The notes beneath the pieces are model-generated. The model saw only the letters and a program-made list of their open reading frames with translations, had not been told where the DNA came from and made no database searches. Of a DNA stretch of 64,000 nt, positions 25,868-38,933 are shown one piece after another (within the stretch, counting starts at the first letter, position 1; the number at the start of each line of letters is the position of its first letter). Source of the stretch: Piper betle (lineage: Eukaryota > Streptophyta > Magnoliopsida > Piperales > Piperaceae); the NCBI GenBank assembly GCA_033002965.1, contig JAURVB010009692.1, positions 49,728 through 113,727 on the forward strand, read 5' to 3'. Made by a program: the position numbers and the translations under genes.

Positions 25868-27619
25868 ACTAGTATATCTGAAAGGGTGAGTGAGAAAATG
25901 TTCGACTTTATCTGGTGTCTATGGTTAAATGAAAAGAGAATGGATCTCTCGTGGAAAAACTAGTCACACTACTAGTGTAATCTGATTATTATTCGGATTC
26001 CATCTTTGTTAGGTTATGCAAGTTGAACTCATTGATTTAGGACACAAGGCTCTACTCATTCAAGTTCATAGGAATCTCTTGCTTCACTCTTATGTTTGGC
26101 TCTTGAGTGACATGTTTAATCATGTTTTAAACGATAGGACGGTGTCAACGGCACTTTTATTAGATCCCTCCAATATCTGGCCATTTAGCTGCATTTTATC
26201 GTATGTTTAATAAAACTACAAGGATGAGATCCCTTGTTGGTTTTCGAACTAAAGCTCCAGAAATGTATGATACAAACCTCTTCCCTAAGCCTATTATATA
26301 AGTATGGTATGGAGATATGCAAATTGCACTAGTACCCCCTTTTACCCTTAAGCTGTGCAATGTATGTAAGGTATTGCAAATGCAGTGCATTTCCGAAAAT
26401 TGTGCCACATTGGTTCCGAGCCACATCGGTATTGTTGTAGGTAATATATAGAAGATGTGAGGGCGTAAGTGATATATGTATGTTTATATGTTTGTAAGAT
26501 GCCTTTTTGTAGGCAATCATGGTATGATACGTGTCCACATCGGCCTTCGCTTACCACCATATATGATTCTGGAAGTTTCTACAACTTTTCTGTGGGTGTT
26601 TCAATACCTATTTGCCAGTAATGCTATATTCCTAGTCTCTACAGAACCAGTAATCAATTCTTTGATTGTTGACATTTTTCTCTAATATGTGTAGGTGTTT
26701 TGTCTTTTTGACTTGCGTAGGTGGATGGATCAAACGGCTCATAGCGAGGTCTTGTATTTGTGTTAATTGTTGAATTGATGTAATATGAAATTGAGATGTA
26801 GTGTGTTATGGGAATATACCCTAAAGTTATATAAACTTGTATGATTTAGGATAAGTCAATTGATTTTTATTGTGCACGTGTTTTTTTATATCATTATATA
26901 TTATTGTGGTGCAGACACACTTTGGGGCACTCTAAATATCATTTGAAAGGTATAAGCCTCAAAATCCTAGAACACGATGAGGAGCTTACCAGGTACGCAA
27001 AACATATTTGTTGTAGCTATGTGAGTGTGTGATAAAAAAAACATGGGTAGGAGGAGCATACTGTTCACACCGCTTGAAGACCCATGTGAAGTCGAGGTGT
27101 TAGGGTTTGATGCCCTGGCATCCGATATTGTTGTGTTTAATTATTTTATTTTCTAGCACATGTCGGGTATGTGGAACAGGTAACCACGACCCTTGTTCAA
27201 ATTCTTTGTATTCATCCACTTGTAAGAAATTAAGAAATGTAACAAATCACTTAAACTAAGTAGTAATAAAAGGTTAATGTCACAACATACAACCTCAAGA
27301 TTGTAGCCGGGGTGTGCTTTTTCTACAGTTGAGCGTGATCATTAACATTTTTAAAAGTCACCACTCGTAGTCGCAGGGGAGGTTTTGCCTCTATTGTGGC
27401 TAGGGGTGATCATATAGAATCCTTAAGTTTAAGAGTCTCTCTATGCTAGTATGAATCAGCATGCATATGTGATGAAACCCTGTAAGGTTGCCTGTCTTAA
27501 ACCTCCTCGAGGGTTGAGATCCGCTTCAATAAAGTTTGTACAAAACTAGTCCAACGAATAGTTTTCCAAATTATAACATCACACTTCGGTCCACCCTTGG
27601 ACTAAAAGGAGGTGTTACA
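25868..27619. repeat. Mosaic of R2 and R4 fragments
   Basis: 25868-25960 resembles R2 internal sequence at 61495-61600 (the block 'atggatctctcgtgg'). 26200-26700 resembles plus-strand R2 LTR pieces. 27270-27619 is the end of another repeat (R4) closing in GGAGGTGTTACA, with a diverged second copy at 29030-29285. No coding sequence is recognised. Confidence 0.5.
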
Positions 27620-28070
27620 ACCGTGACGGGTGAAATATGGACAATGTGAGGGCGTAAGAGTTGTATGTATGAATATTAATATTAGCCATGCATGTGAGCT
27701 GGCATTTGTTTAAGTATGTTTGTTTACCGCCCAATGTGAAGCAATTCTGAAGTTTCATAAGTTTTCATGGGTAATGAACTACCCATTTTCCAGATTGTAT
27801 TAGTTATTTTTCACACCAGTAACACTTGTTACGGACATTGTTCATATAATATATGTACGTCTTACAAATCCTAAGAAGACTTTGGTGGAAGGACAGATAA
27901 ATGCTACACACACTTGAACTCAATACATTTATTTCTTGTCTTACTTTTACTTATATTTGATGTGTTTTGACATGTATTTAACAATATCTTCCATTCTCAT
28001 GACACCAAGAAGGTTGTTTCGATCTATTGTATCGATTGAGTCTTACCGTCCAACAACTTTAAAGCAAAGG
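27620..28070 (+). repeat. R2 LTR fragment (plus)
   Basis: Reverse of 3869-4400: shares 'agtaacacttgttac', 'tttggtggaaggacagataa' and the 'gttgtttcgatctat' block. It is cut near 28070, before the usual GGGGTGTTACA terminus. Confidence 0.7.
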
Positions 28071-28867
28071 TCGTGCTTCACAGTGCACCAAGGCATGCAT
28101 GCACTCACAACCATATGCATGACAAGAAATTTCCCCACCAATCCCAGACTACTAAACTTGATACAAAACAAATTATTTCATGATTCATATACCCACCAGA
28201 ATCTTTAATCAAAATATAAACAACCCATAAGCATAAGACTTTAGATCATAATCACAAAATCCCAGCACTATAGACGTCCATAAGTAGAGGATACGACCAT
28301 CAAAATAATAGAACAAGAGACCAAAATATAACCAAATTGGTAAAACAACACAAACATTCAATGGTCTACTAAGCACCCAAACAATCATTGCAGCTTGTAG
28401 GAAAATTTTTGGAACATTTATATATACTATATGTATGCATGTGATCTGATCTAATTCTAGGCAAAAAGAAGAATGAAACGAGAAGAGGTATCTTGCAAAG
28501 AGAAAGCAACACCAGGGAAAAGGGATTGGGGTCGTGATGAGGGTGGCGACGGTGGTAGACGGGACGACCCATATATAAGTATATATTTATATGAGGAGCG
28601 TCCAACCCCCAACGTTGAAAATCTCCACAAAATCCTCCAACTTCCCAACCTTCCTATCCTTATCCAAGATATACGTATGATTATCTTAACTAACTATCCT
28701 CATACCCCCTTATCTCTAACAGATATAGCAATAATAACTTATTAATACTTAATTGGTGTTAGCCTGAATGGTTCCACCCCATGCTAACCCTCCTTGGGTA
28801 ACTTTGATAGCATGAGTCACGTATGGCTTGATATATATATAATTATATATATATATATATATATATA

Positions 28868-28926
<59 letters not shown>

Positions 28927-29029
28927 TTAGGCCCGGGCTTTACAGCTAGTGTTTATGTTATTGCACTCATCCGCATTAAGAGATTATGTTACCTAATCCA
29001 ATCATTAAAACTAAGAGTAAGAATTGGAA
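28071..29029. other. Spacer with long (TA)n tract, no gene seen
   Basis: No gene recognised. ORFs of up to 90 codons at 28369-28745 overlap each other on both strands without motifs. A long TA-rich simple repeat occupies 28831-28924. Confidence 0.5.
28831..28924. repeat. (TA)n microsatellite, interrupted
   Basis: About 94 bp of TA repeat interrupted twice by AATTATAT, self-complementary along its length. Confidence 0.95.
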
Positions 29030-29285
29030 CATGTTACAACATCTAACCTCATAGCGATATTGGAGGTGTTGCCTATGTGTTACTCAAAGTGATCATTTAA
29101 GTGTAAGATTTGTCCTATATAGTATGTTGCATGCATTTTATGAAATCCCTATAAGGTGTTGTCTTAATCCTCTTGGAGGGTTGAGATCCACTTTTATAAT
29201 GTTTATACGCGATAGCCCAATTAGTAGCTTTCTAATTATAATATCACGATTTGGTCTCTCTGTTCAGACCAAATTAGTTGCTACA
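29030..29285 (+). repeat. R4 repeat end (second, diverged copy)
   Basis: Ends TTAGTTGCTACA at 29285. Blocks such as 'gagggttgagatccact' correspond to 27510-27530. It is strongly diverged from the copy at 27270-27619. Confidence 0.5.
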
Positions 29286-31410
29286 ACGGTGCTCATACTC
29301 CCTACTATGGACGCCACAACGTTCAAGTCCAGTGCCACAATGCTCATGCCCTAACCAAAATTCTTTGATTAATTCATATTTATACTTTATGTATGCTATG
29401 TTTATGATTAGTTAAATATTATATGATGCTTGTATGATGTTATATTCCTATTAATTGCATTGTTAACATATTGTACAGCATCATCACCGTGTTCGTGTTT
29501 TGGCATAACATGTTGACAAGTAAGCCAGTTTGGCTTGTAATATCGAATTATATTATTGTTTAAATTAGGATGGTTGTAGCTGAGCATCCAGGAGCTCAGA
29601 GTTGTATGCTGATCAAGTCCATGTTTATTTGTTATTTAGGGTTTTTATGAACCTCTATTGATTATGTTTAAACTAATTGATCATTGATTAAACTAGTTTT
29701 CCAACATGTTTTCATGTTATAGCTATCATGTTATCTAGTATCAATAATCAGTATCATGTTATCAGTATGAAGTTAAAACTTTTAATTTTCACGTGTTAAA
29801 TCGAAGCTCAAGGCCTGGACCTAACAACATGTTCACATATAGTTTTACCTAAAGTCATGTAATGGCTCAGTAGACGTGCTATGCTATAAGCTTTGGCGCA
29901 TCTCCCCTAAGCAAGGACAAATGTCCATGTTCCAAGTTGTGACAATGATCACAAGTGAGTTAAGATGCAATAACTAATAGTAGGAACTTATAGTTATTCA
30001 TGTTATCATGTTAGTCTTGTGGTACCCACCACATTTTCCAAAACTGAGTTAAGATGCAATAACTAATAGTAGGAACTTATATGCCAAATTATCAAGAGTC
30101 GATGCTATCTAAGAGCTGAGAAAAATATCTAATTTTCATGTGTTTTTATGATTTTGTTCATACCGCCCACATTTGGTATTGAACTCAGTATTTATTTTTA
30201 AGTTAAATTACTTGAGCTTACTTGTAAGTCACATGGGTAGCTAACTCAATTATGTTTTCATGTTTTATGTGCTAGTTATATTGATCTACTAGGGCTTATT
30301 AGTAAATCACAAGTCATGTTAATTAGTAAATTAGTTAATCAGAAAAAATTAGCAATTAAATATTATATTCAATTAATCAGTTATCATGTTATGTACAAGT
30401 ATATGTTACAAGTTATTTTCATGTTATGTTCATGTTCTGTTATATTCAAGTATAATCGATGTTTTATTTGGTTTCCTACCTTATTTAATCAATTGTAGCT
30501 TAGTCATACTTTCTCTATTACTTGTTTCATACATAAGTAAGTAGTGGATTCAATATTATTATCAATAATGAGGGGACAAGTTTGTTTATGCGTAGATATA
30601 TGGAGGCTTTGGAATGATGGGATGGAAGAACTCATCGATTAGGACTTAGTTTATATTATTATTTTATTTGCATATTAGTATAATAGTTTAGTGGATCTTT
30701 TTGCTATGTTGGTACTCAGACAGATATATTTTTAGTTGGATATATGGAACATATGTAGTGGCTACATGTGGTAGCACAATGAAGATGATGAGTACATTTA
30801 ATTTTATGTCTGCAATTTATATGGCTATTTCATTAAGTTAAATTCTGTTCAAGTAATTAAATAATGACCTCAGTTTATGAAGTGTCATGTGTATAAATTG
30901 AAATTGTTACACTGTTATATTTGTTAAGTCTAGGACTTTGGTATTTTTTATTTTGATGATGAAACATTAATCATGTGGATTACATGTTGAATTTCTCTAT
31001 GATAAGGTTCTATTGAACTAGAGCAAAATGTATTATAAGTTCAATTGATGTTTTATTGAACTCATCGATCTTTTAAAGAGGACACAAGAACTTTTAAAGA
31101 GGTTACGAATAATCAAGATCTTGTGTATTATAAGTTCAATTGTTTGTTTGAACTCACTCAAAAACACTTGTTATGATTATTCGTATATAATCATTTATAC
31201 TTGTTTAGTATCTCTATAGGACAAGATCTTGATTTCCATAAAAACTCTTTGATTAAGTGAATCTTTCTTATCAATTGGCATTAGACCTTTCGGTTAAGGT
31301 TGCTAATTTTTTAAAATTCGAAGAAACCTAATGACCAAAGAGATCAGGAAGACAAGGATGCAATCTGGACTACAGGGAATAATAACCAACACTTAAACTT
31401 TCTTGCAGCA
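29286..31410. other. AT-rich spacer, no gene seen
   Basis: No coding or RNA gene. A 35-bp direct repeat beginning GAGTTAAGATGCAATAAC occurs near 29956 and again near 30046. The block 'tattataagttcaatt' is repeated near 31030 and 31128. Probably old retrotransposon sequence. Confidence 0.5.
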
Positions 31411-32330
31411 TTGCAGCCAAGATGGATGCCACTATTTAAGTTAATTTGCTGCAAGTGGATCCAAACTACACACACATTGCATGTCAGCCTGGATAGGGCT
31501 ATCCTTCTCTATGACATGATAATGAAGATGAAGATGGATCCTAGTCTACTCATTTACAATCTGATGCTTGAGCCATTCAAGCCGTCGAAAGCACTGTGGC
31601 TTGCTGCTCTTATTAGGAACATATTTACAACTGCTAAAATAAAAATTGGAAAAGTTGGAGAAAGGATGAAGTCTATCTTCGCAAAGACACTTGACGAAGT
31701 ACACCAATCTACAAAGACACTTGTTGAATTAGGGAAGATTAGGGAAATGCAAGATGATTTGGGAAATGCAAGATGATTAGGGAAGATTAGGGAAATGCAA
31801 CATCAACACAAATGGAATCAACTGATGATTAAGTGCAAGGACAACAATATCAACATCTCTAACTTCCATGATTAACCTAACTCTTTCTTTGCAGGACTTC
31901 CAAAGGAAGCCATGTTGACTCCATAGCAGTCTCAGAAAGGTAGCAAAGCCAAAGCCCCAGCACTGTAGAGTAGAAGAAAGAAGTCAAGGAAAGCAATTAG
32001 TCCCCTTCCCGTTCCAAAACCAAAGGAAAAGTCGCTACATCATAGTACAAATCAACAAAGAAGCTTCTTTAGCAACTTGCGGAAATTAATGATTCAGAAG
32101 AGGAGTATGTAGAAGAGGATATTGCAACAAACTTTGGAGGGTCCAGACCACCCACTTGTCATTTCACCTATGCCAATGACAGTTCGGATGATGAAGCCTA
32201 TAAATGAGCAATCCTTCTCTCTCTATTTCTTTTCTCTTTGTTAATATGTTGCTTTGGTGTGTTTTGATAAACGCTGCATAACTGTAAGGACTTAGTCATT
32301 CTCAAGTTTGGGGGAAGAAAAATCGGTTAG
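31411..32330 (+). pseudogene. Probable Athila-type (Ty3/gypsy) ORF remnant
   Basis: The 121-codon open stretch 31411-31776 contains LDRAILLYDMIMKMKMD, followed by a segment with FAKTLDEV and a repeated GNAR-like tail. This resembles the 'putative plant transposon protein' domain found in Athila-group gypsy elements (family recalled, not searched). Degenerate basic sequence with stops continues to about 32210. The purine run 'agtttgggggaag' near 32310 resembles the polypurine-tract region of such elements. No pol is present. Confidence 0.45.
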
Positions 32331-33378
32331 GAAAACATGGTTGATATGTCAGAACTTATTCAACATTTTCTGGCACGCTATTATGTTATTTTTCTAGGAC
32401 GTGCTACTATGATATTAGCATGGACATAGGCAAATTGATTATATCTTTGGACGAAATAACTTGCAATTCTTTTAATAAACATACGCTAGAGTCATAAATA
32501 TCCATAAAGGAGAGTCATTTGTAATGCATTGTTCTTGTCATGTTTGCACAAAATGTGGAATGGGGCAAGAGCGGTAGATTGTAATACGTAATATCAAGTC
32601 GAATCACATTATAATTTTATAGAGGTGAAAAAGTTATCACTTGTTAAATAAGTGAAATTGTGCATCCCAAGTTTACCTTCATATTGAATAAATTTTCTCA
32701 TCTTGTTTCTGGAAATATCTTCAATAGCACATTAGTGATCATTGTTTCCGGTTTTCAGCATTTACTTCAATTTCTAATTAAAATAGGACATAACCATACA
32801 TGTTATCATTGTAGCTTTCTGTTCAACTTGATAATGCATTTATTTTAGCCTATTAAATAGATAAAATACTCGGTATTCACAGTAACTTGAAAATATTAAA
32901 TCTCCGTGGGAACAATTTTACTTACCACTCTATTACTTGTCTAACACGTGGTCTTGCACAATGTATTAATTACGCAACACTTACCCTATTATTATTATTT
33001 TTATGTTATATGTATGACCTAACTCGTTGTTATTGTGGGGAGTTGTCTTCCAGCCATCCTAATTGCAGGGCTGGCTCTGCCGTATTCTCTCCAAGATTTT
33101 AATCCCCCTTGTAACTTTGACACACGTAGGTTATTCTATTTGTGTGAGCCCATCGGTAGGTGTTTTCATCATATGCATAGATATGCTTTTATTATGTGCA
33201 TTTATATGCCCACTCAGGCCTTCTATCTTTTAAAACCATTAGTGGTTAGGTCTTGCCTGTGGCCAAAATTCTATTTTAAATTATTAAGAGTAATGGTTCA
33301 AGATTTAATAGTTTGCTCAATTTGGGTTCCAACCAAATCATCGTGTTGCGTGGCTCTATCATAGTTTTGTTTTATGAT
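32331..33378. repeat. Degraded repeat, includes an R5 fragment
   Basis: 32880-33360 resembles 38560-38930 (shared blocks 'ttttcatcatatg' and 'aattctattttaaatt'), so it is a second copy of the repeat called R5. The ORFs at 32887-33364 lie inside this repeat and have no motif. Confidence 0.45.
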
Positions 33379-33497
33379 TGTGGGACAAAATTAGTTATAT
33401 TTTATTGGATCCCACTATAATATTATTAATTAACCTAATTAATGAAAATCAATCTCCTTATGTCGGGATCATAAAAGTTAAAAGGTCTAGTTTCTAA
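33379..33497 (+). repeat. Probable copia LTR, left part
   Basis: AT-rich sequence that, joined across the solo LTR 33498-36318, leads to a copia-like LTR end at 36637 with a primer-binding site. The start at TGTGGGAC is a guess, because it is not the inverted complement of the TTCTAACA end. Confidence 0.4.
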
Positions 33498-35039
33498 TGT
33501 AAAACTCACGATTCGAGTTAGGGTTTTATATTCAGAACCGGTCGGTTCGATCGTTATTTTCGAGTCGAGTCAGTTTCAGAACACGTGTACTGAGCCAATG
33601 CTAGTCGCGTGTATGAGCTATGAGGGTCATGCGTACCCAAGTATACGATGATAACGTCATGGATACAGCAGAACAGAATGAGTTATCAGATATATGTGAG
33701 TATGCCGGTAATTTTTTTTATTTTTATATATAGTGGATCGTAGAATTAGTTTTAAGCCGTTTACCGCATTAGGACGCATTACTGGCAGTTTGAGTGGGTT
33801 GTTAGTCATAGAGCATATCATTATGATATTTTGGTGTTTGTTTGATTTTATGGGATTTTTCCCGATTTTTTAGGATTTAATATGACTTAGTTATTATTCT
33901 TGACTCGAGCCGGACACGAGTCAAGTATTATTTACGATATTGCCAACCAGTTATTTTTCTCACCCCCCCCCCCCGACGTTTCTTCCTTCTTCCCCATCCA
34001 AAACCCTACCCGACACCGCCCCTGCTGTGGACGACACCCCGCCGCAGATCAGCGCCACCTAGCCTCGCCACGGAGTCGCCGTGCCGCCCCGACCAGGCCC
34101 GGCCACCATCGGGCCACCGTGATGCAAGAACGGCGCACCTTTGTACCGTTCTTCCATCGCCGATCGCCCTGCCGACGACCGTCACCACCGCGATTGAGTA
34201 GTCGCCTCGACGTCTTCGACCCCCTAGCGACCTTCCCCGACTGGAGCAGAGGCCATCGCCGCCCATTGCCGCCGGCCCTATTTTAGCCATTTCCAGCGAG
34301 GCGCCACCTCCGCCGACCATGTCGATGCCGTAGACTCGTCGGGCTCGCCGAGCCGGTTCCAATGGTACCTAATACCATTGCTTTCCAGCCAGTAGACGCC
34401 GCTGGCGGTTATCGCCGGAAAACCTCCAGAAGTTGCCGGAAAACCGCCGAAACCCGCCAGAAAACCGGATTCGCTGGAATTCGTCGGATCTTTCGCGGAG
34501 CTCATCCAGTCGATCCCGATCGAACGTCGGATGCCGATGAGCGCCGAATTTGAGCTCCGAGACGTGAGGGTATAATTTCCTCTGAATTGATAATTTAAAC
34601 TTGATGATTGTTAGCATAGCATGCTAGGGTTGATTTATGATGTGATTGATAGTGCATGGAGGATAAGTGATGAAGTGATAAGTTACATGATGTGATTGAT
34701 AGTGCATGGACGTTAAGTGATCTAATGAAGTAAATTTGAGCATGATAATCGTGTACGATGTAACTTAGGAAAAATACAATAAAATTGGCATGAATAGGAT
34801 GAGTTAGAGTTATTTTCATATTTATGGTTATTTGACGGTTGATGATTTTGTGTTTGATTGTGTTGATTTTGATGCATCATTTAGTTAGCGGGTGTTAGTA
34901 TTTAGTTTTGATGTGTAGGTACGGAGTAGGAACTCGCCGCCTAGGCTTGATGACACGCTTAGAGCTTCTACCAGGTCCGTTTAGGACTCGCCTCTATTTT
35001 ATGCTCTTCTATTGTATGTTTATTTTATTATCTGCAAGA

Positions 35040-35077
35040 CGGGTTAAGTGGCGCTTTATCGGATCCCACTTAACTCG
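35040..35077. promoter_or_regulatory. LTR palindrome (12-bp arms)
   Basis: CGGGTTAAGTGG, a 14-base spacer, then CCACTTAACTCG: arms pair over 12 positions with one G-T wobble. It is the same structure as 48610-48647 and 18884-18921 and lies about 105 bases upstream of the TATA-like box of this LTR. Confidence 0.8.
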
Positions 35078-35182
35078 GGCCATTTAACCGAACAGTTTTT
35101 TCGGATTAATAACCCCTTGAGGATGAGATCCCTCGAGGATGATTTCGAAAACAAGATCCACCACAAATTGCCTTCGGGCCTA

Positions 35183-35192
35183 TTATATAAAT
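35183..35192 (+). promoter_or_regulatory. TATA-like box of R1 LTR
   Basis: TTATATAAAT. The same position in other copies keeps a TATA-like string (on the minus strand near 15575, 48505, 53460 and 62685, usually TTGTATAAAT). It is the best candidate promoter core and places U3 at about 1.7 kb and R-U5 at about 1.1 kb. Activity is inferred only. Confidence 0.5.
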
Positions 35193-36318
35193 CCCTACCC
35201 AGCCCTATATATATGTAGTTTTTGCATTTTCAGTGAGATGAGAGATGGAGAAACCAACTACACATACCATGAGCAGATGTCGTGATAGTCAAAGCGGGCT
35301 CTGGATTAGTGCCAGCGGACTGTTCCATTCCCAAGGGATCTTGACAACTCCTCGTTTGAGTTCCTCACACCCGGAGAACATGGAGGTTTACGAGTACTGT
35401 TTAGTACAGCGCATGTCCGGACTTGTGGTTCAAAGGGTACTAAAGGCGACTACCTAAGAGTACTCGGCCTTTGTGCTCAAGGCCAGGAGAAATATGGAGG
35501 TAAGGAGAGGGCTTAGGATAAAGTTATATGTGAAGTACTGAAAAAGAAGTGTCGTGAGTGGCACAGTACCAGATAGATCGGGATGCTACCGGTCTGCAGC
35601 CCAGTGGCTCCTCAGTAGTGCCCTTAAGAGTGTTCATGTGGAGTATAAGATGTTTTCTTTCATATGAGGGTTTGCTCTCATAGCCAGTTTGTTATAGTTA
35701 TTTTATTTTTCGGACCAGTAACACTTGTTACTGACGTGTTTTTATACTATATGTAGGTAACAATTACGAGTTGGAGGAGCCAGTTTGGACGGAGGAGCAC
35801 TGTTGTCGCTTGCACGCATGTCAGTCAATTGAGTGTTTATATTGTGTTTATGATATTATCATATGATATGATTAAATGCAAAGATATGATGATGTGACAT
35901 GATTGAACGCTAAGACACGATGACAGAATGTGAAACATGAATAGATTGCGAGTAAACAGTATATCAAATTGTGTGAATGAAGTTGTGTGATATATAGATG
36001 CATGTTTGCATATATGTTTATATATAGTATTTTGACAGGGTGACCCTAATTGTACTTTTAGGGGAAATTCTGTCTGTTTTATTTTAGAATTTTCATTGAT
36101 TTTGATTGTAATTGTGATGGTGTGAAATGTAGTTTGCATGTCATCCATGTAGTATCATCTTAGGATTCTGTACATTCATCCATACATGACGAGTAATATC
36201 TTCATATTAAGACGCTGAGATTAAACCTGCACGAGTTGGGTTCGGGTTAGCCGACCTAACCGGGTCCTGTAATATGTCATTTCGGTTCATGAGCATGGAC
36301 TGGATTTGGGGTATTACA

Positions 36319-36637
36319 TCTGATCAGTTACATTATTGATGATAATAATATACTTAATTCTATGAAAATAGTCTAGGATGTGTAACTACCTTCTATTTTC
36401 CCTTATAAAAGGTTCATAGTATCATAAGTGAAGGTTGTTCTAAGTTATTCTGTGCACCATTAAAGAGAAAGACATTGTAAGTTAAAGGACTAAAAGAGAA
36501 AAGATTACTTTCTTTGATTATAATTAGCATGGATCAAGGTATGCATCCAATTTGAGTTATATCTTTTATTCATACATTTTCTAGGTATTTATTTTCATTT
36601 CATGTAATGTTAAACATAAATGAATTAAATTCTAACA
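36319..36637 (+). repeat. Probable copia LTR, right part
   Basis: Ends TTCTAACA, with a TATA box (TTATAAAAGG, 36403-36412) and a plausible leader. It is directly followed by a primer-binding site, so it is the 5' LTR of a plus-strand element interrupted by the solo LTR 33498-36318. Confidence 0.7.
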
Positions 36638-36639
36638 CG

Positions 36640-36653
36640 TGGTCATCAGAGCC
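36640..36653 (+). promoter_or_regulatory. Primer-binding site, one-base variant
   Basis: TGGTCATCAGAGCC: the initiator-Met PBS TGGTATCAGAGCC with one inserted C, two bases after the LTR end. A short ORF start at 36736 follows, but no gag can be followed. Confidence 0.7.
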
Positions 36654-36909
36654 TCCTATCATAGATTTGCAAGAAAGTAAGGTTTGTTTACTAATTACAT
36701 GTAATTTGTAATTATAATTTATCTTTTCATGCTAGATGGATAAAGGGCGGCTATTATTGGATGCCAATAACAGTGGGAGGGATAGCTACCATTATTGGCT
36801 AGTTACCCCGGCCATTGCTAAGATGGCAATACTGGCTGCCATCACAGCAAAGGCGACCAGTAATTGGCTGCCAAAAGTGGAGGGAAGTCACCTCTATTAG
36901 TGTTTTTTT

Positions 36910-37803
36910 ACGTGGAAAAGTTGCATATATTATCTATGCTTAAACTAATTACCCAAAAGGAAGATCAGTTTTGGCCAGAAAATTATAGTTATAGATATGT
37001 GATGAATTTTAGATTACCATGCTAGCAATGTCAGTCCAAAAAAGGCATATTACTTAGTTGGGTTGTCATCAATATTTATGAACTACGTATGAGTGTACCA
37101 CTTACAAATTGTGATATTTGTCCCAATACTAAATTGCAATATATTGTTAGGTGTCTCATAAAGGTCCCTAACAAACCATACATGGTTGGCATAAAAAAAG
37201 GAATTTAATTAAAATCATAAAATGAATAATATAAAATGCATTAAAAGACAATATATATATGTATAGTATATACAGTTATTCATCATTAATTTTATTATGG
37301 AATTGCATTTTAATGATTATTTGTTTCACATCAAAGTTAAATTAAATTGGTTACAACATGATACATATAAATGCTATTGTTAAATATTCATTAAGCTTTT
37401 TAGTCAATAAAGTGGTGTGGCATAAAATGATGAAATATTTAACAGTGTATTTTAATACACATGAATGTATGCGGTTAAATAATTATTGAATAGATAAGCT
37501 TATTAGTCACCAAAGTTAAAAACTTAATCGTGTACTTTCAATTATTCTTGCAATGATGCTAAATTAATATTTAACTTGAACAATTAAAACCATTGATTTT
37601 CATTTTAAGAGGTCCCTCAAAGGTGGGACCTTGTATTTTAATTAATGACATAAAAAGGACATATTGATATACTCAATTAATATATTTGTTTATATAATCT
37701 AAAATTCATCATGTATCCATAACTACAATTGTCTGTCCAAAACTAACCTTCCTGTGGGGCGATTAGTTTTCGCATATATAATAACCATTAACTTTGGACC
37801 GTT
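36910..37803. mobile_element. Inverted-repeat element, candidate MITE or foldback
   Basis: The arms 36910-37016 and 37695-37803 are imperfect reverse complements over about 107 bp (for example 'gatgaattttagatta' against 'taatctaaaattcatc'), around a ~680-bp AT-rich centre without ORFs. The right arm passes into R5 sequence without a sharp limit, and I cannot define a target duplication, so the exact ends and the superfamily are open. Confidence 0.6.
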
Positions 37804-38933
37804 TATATGATTTTTTCGTATTTTAATAAAACTTCAAAGATGAAATCTCTTAATATATTTTAAAAAATATAAGATTCAACTCAAAGTCACTTCAGCGCTA
37901 TTTATGAATCCTTACCAAGCCTATTATATATTGTGAGTTGGTGATACACAATGTACTTTGTGTGATACAATGACAGAGGGTCTATAGAACAACGCAAATT
38001 CTAAAATTTGTGGCCTTGTGATGCGAATATAGTTACAGACGATATATAGAAGATGTGGAAAAGGTGTGAGTATGATATGTTATGTTTTATTTGTCATACT
38101 TGGCATGTCGGCATATGCTTATGCTTATGATATATTGTTAGTGCGTAGTGTGTTAGCTTTATGTTTTTTTGTCATGCTTCACATGCCAAACTTATAATTA
38201 TGGTATGTTATGTGCTTGAATGTGTCGGCTTACAATATGACTCATTTAGCATGCCAACAACGTTTATGATATAAAAGAGGGTGCTTAGTGTGCCTCTCAT
38301 TTTAGCCCTAGTGAGGATTTTTTAGTATGTTATGATTATGATTCCTCCTAAGTATGCGTACACATTTGCCAATTTAATATATTTTTATTAGTTATTTCTG
38401 AAATAGTAATCTAATTCTTATTATTTACGAATTTCTATATAGGTTTGGAGCTGTATAAGTGGCCAGGTAGACAGAAAGATTGAGACAACTCATGCCGGAA
38501 GGTGACATGTGTGGCAACAGCACTAAGGGGTGATGAACATGCACCCTCTCACCCTCTTATCGTTATTTTTATGTTATGCATATGACTTAGCACATTATTG
38601 TGAAGAGTTTTTTCCAAGCGTTCTAATCACAAGGATAACTTTGTCCGATTCTCTAAAAATTTGTCCTCTCTGTAACATTGATGCATATTGAATGTTTTAT
38701 TTGCATCAGTCCATCCCAAATGTCTTCATCATATGTATTTGGGTGTGCTTCATGACTTATATGTGCATTTAGATGCTCACTCAAGCTTGACATCTTTTAA
38801 TGGTTTGAGTGGGTAAATCCAACTTGTAGCCAGCATTCTATTTTAAATTTTAAATTATTAAAAATAACGGCACAAGATTTAATTTTATGAATTACGTCCG
38901 ACTCAAACAGACTAGTTGTTACAAGGCTCATAT
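37804..38933 (+). repeat. R5 LTR-like fragment
   Basis: Ends ACTAGTTGTTACA at 38933. It contains CCTATTATATA near 37920 and 'aagatgaaatctctt' near 37840, which parallel the TATA-like region and the 'ggatgagatccct' motif of R1, suggesting a distant relative. Its last part is repeated at 32880-33360. Confidence 0.5.

Larger units (their letters stand above)
33498..36318 (+). mobile_element. R1 solo LTR with target-site duplication
   Basis: A 2821-bp R1 LTR on the plus strand, from TGTAAAACTC to GGGGTATTACA. The flanks TCTAA (33493-33497) and TCTGA (36319-36323) form a 5-bp target duplication with one change. No internal region is present, hence solo LTR. Landmarks are a poly-C tract at 33963, the GC-rich segment to 34570, the palindrome 35040-35077, a TATA-like box 35183-35192, and a direct repeat of 22 bp near 34658 and 34690. 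The overlapping ORFs of 118-128 codons at 33900-34362 lie in the GC-rich part on both strands and are not supported as genes. Confidence 0.85.

Noticed and set aside
33900..34362. ORFs of 128 (plus) and 118 (minus) codons
   Set aside because: Same GC-rich LTR segment in another copy, open on both strands, with no motif.
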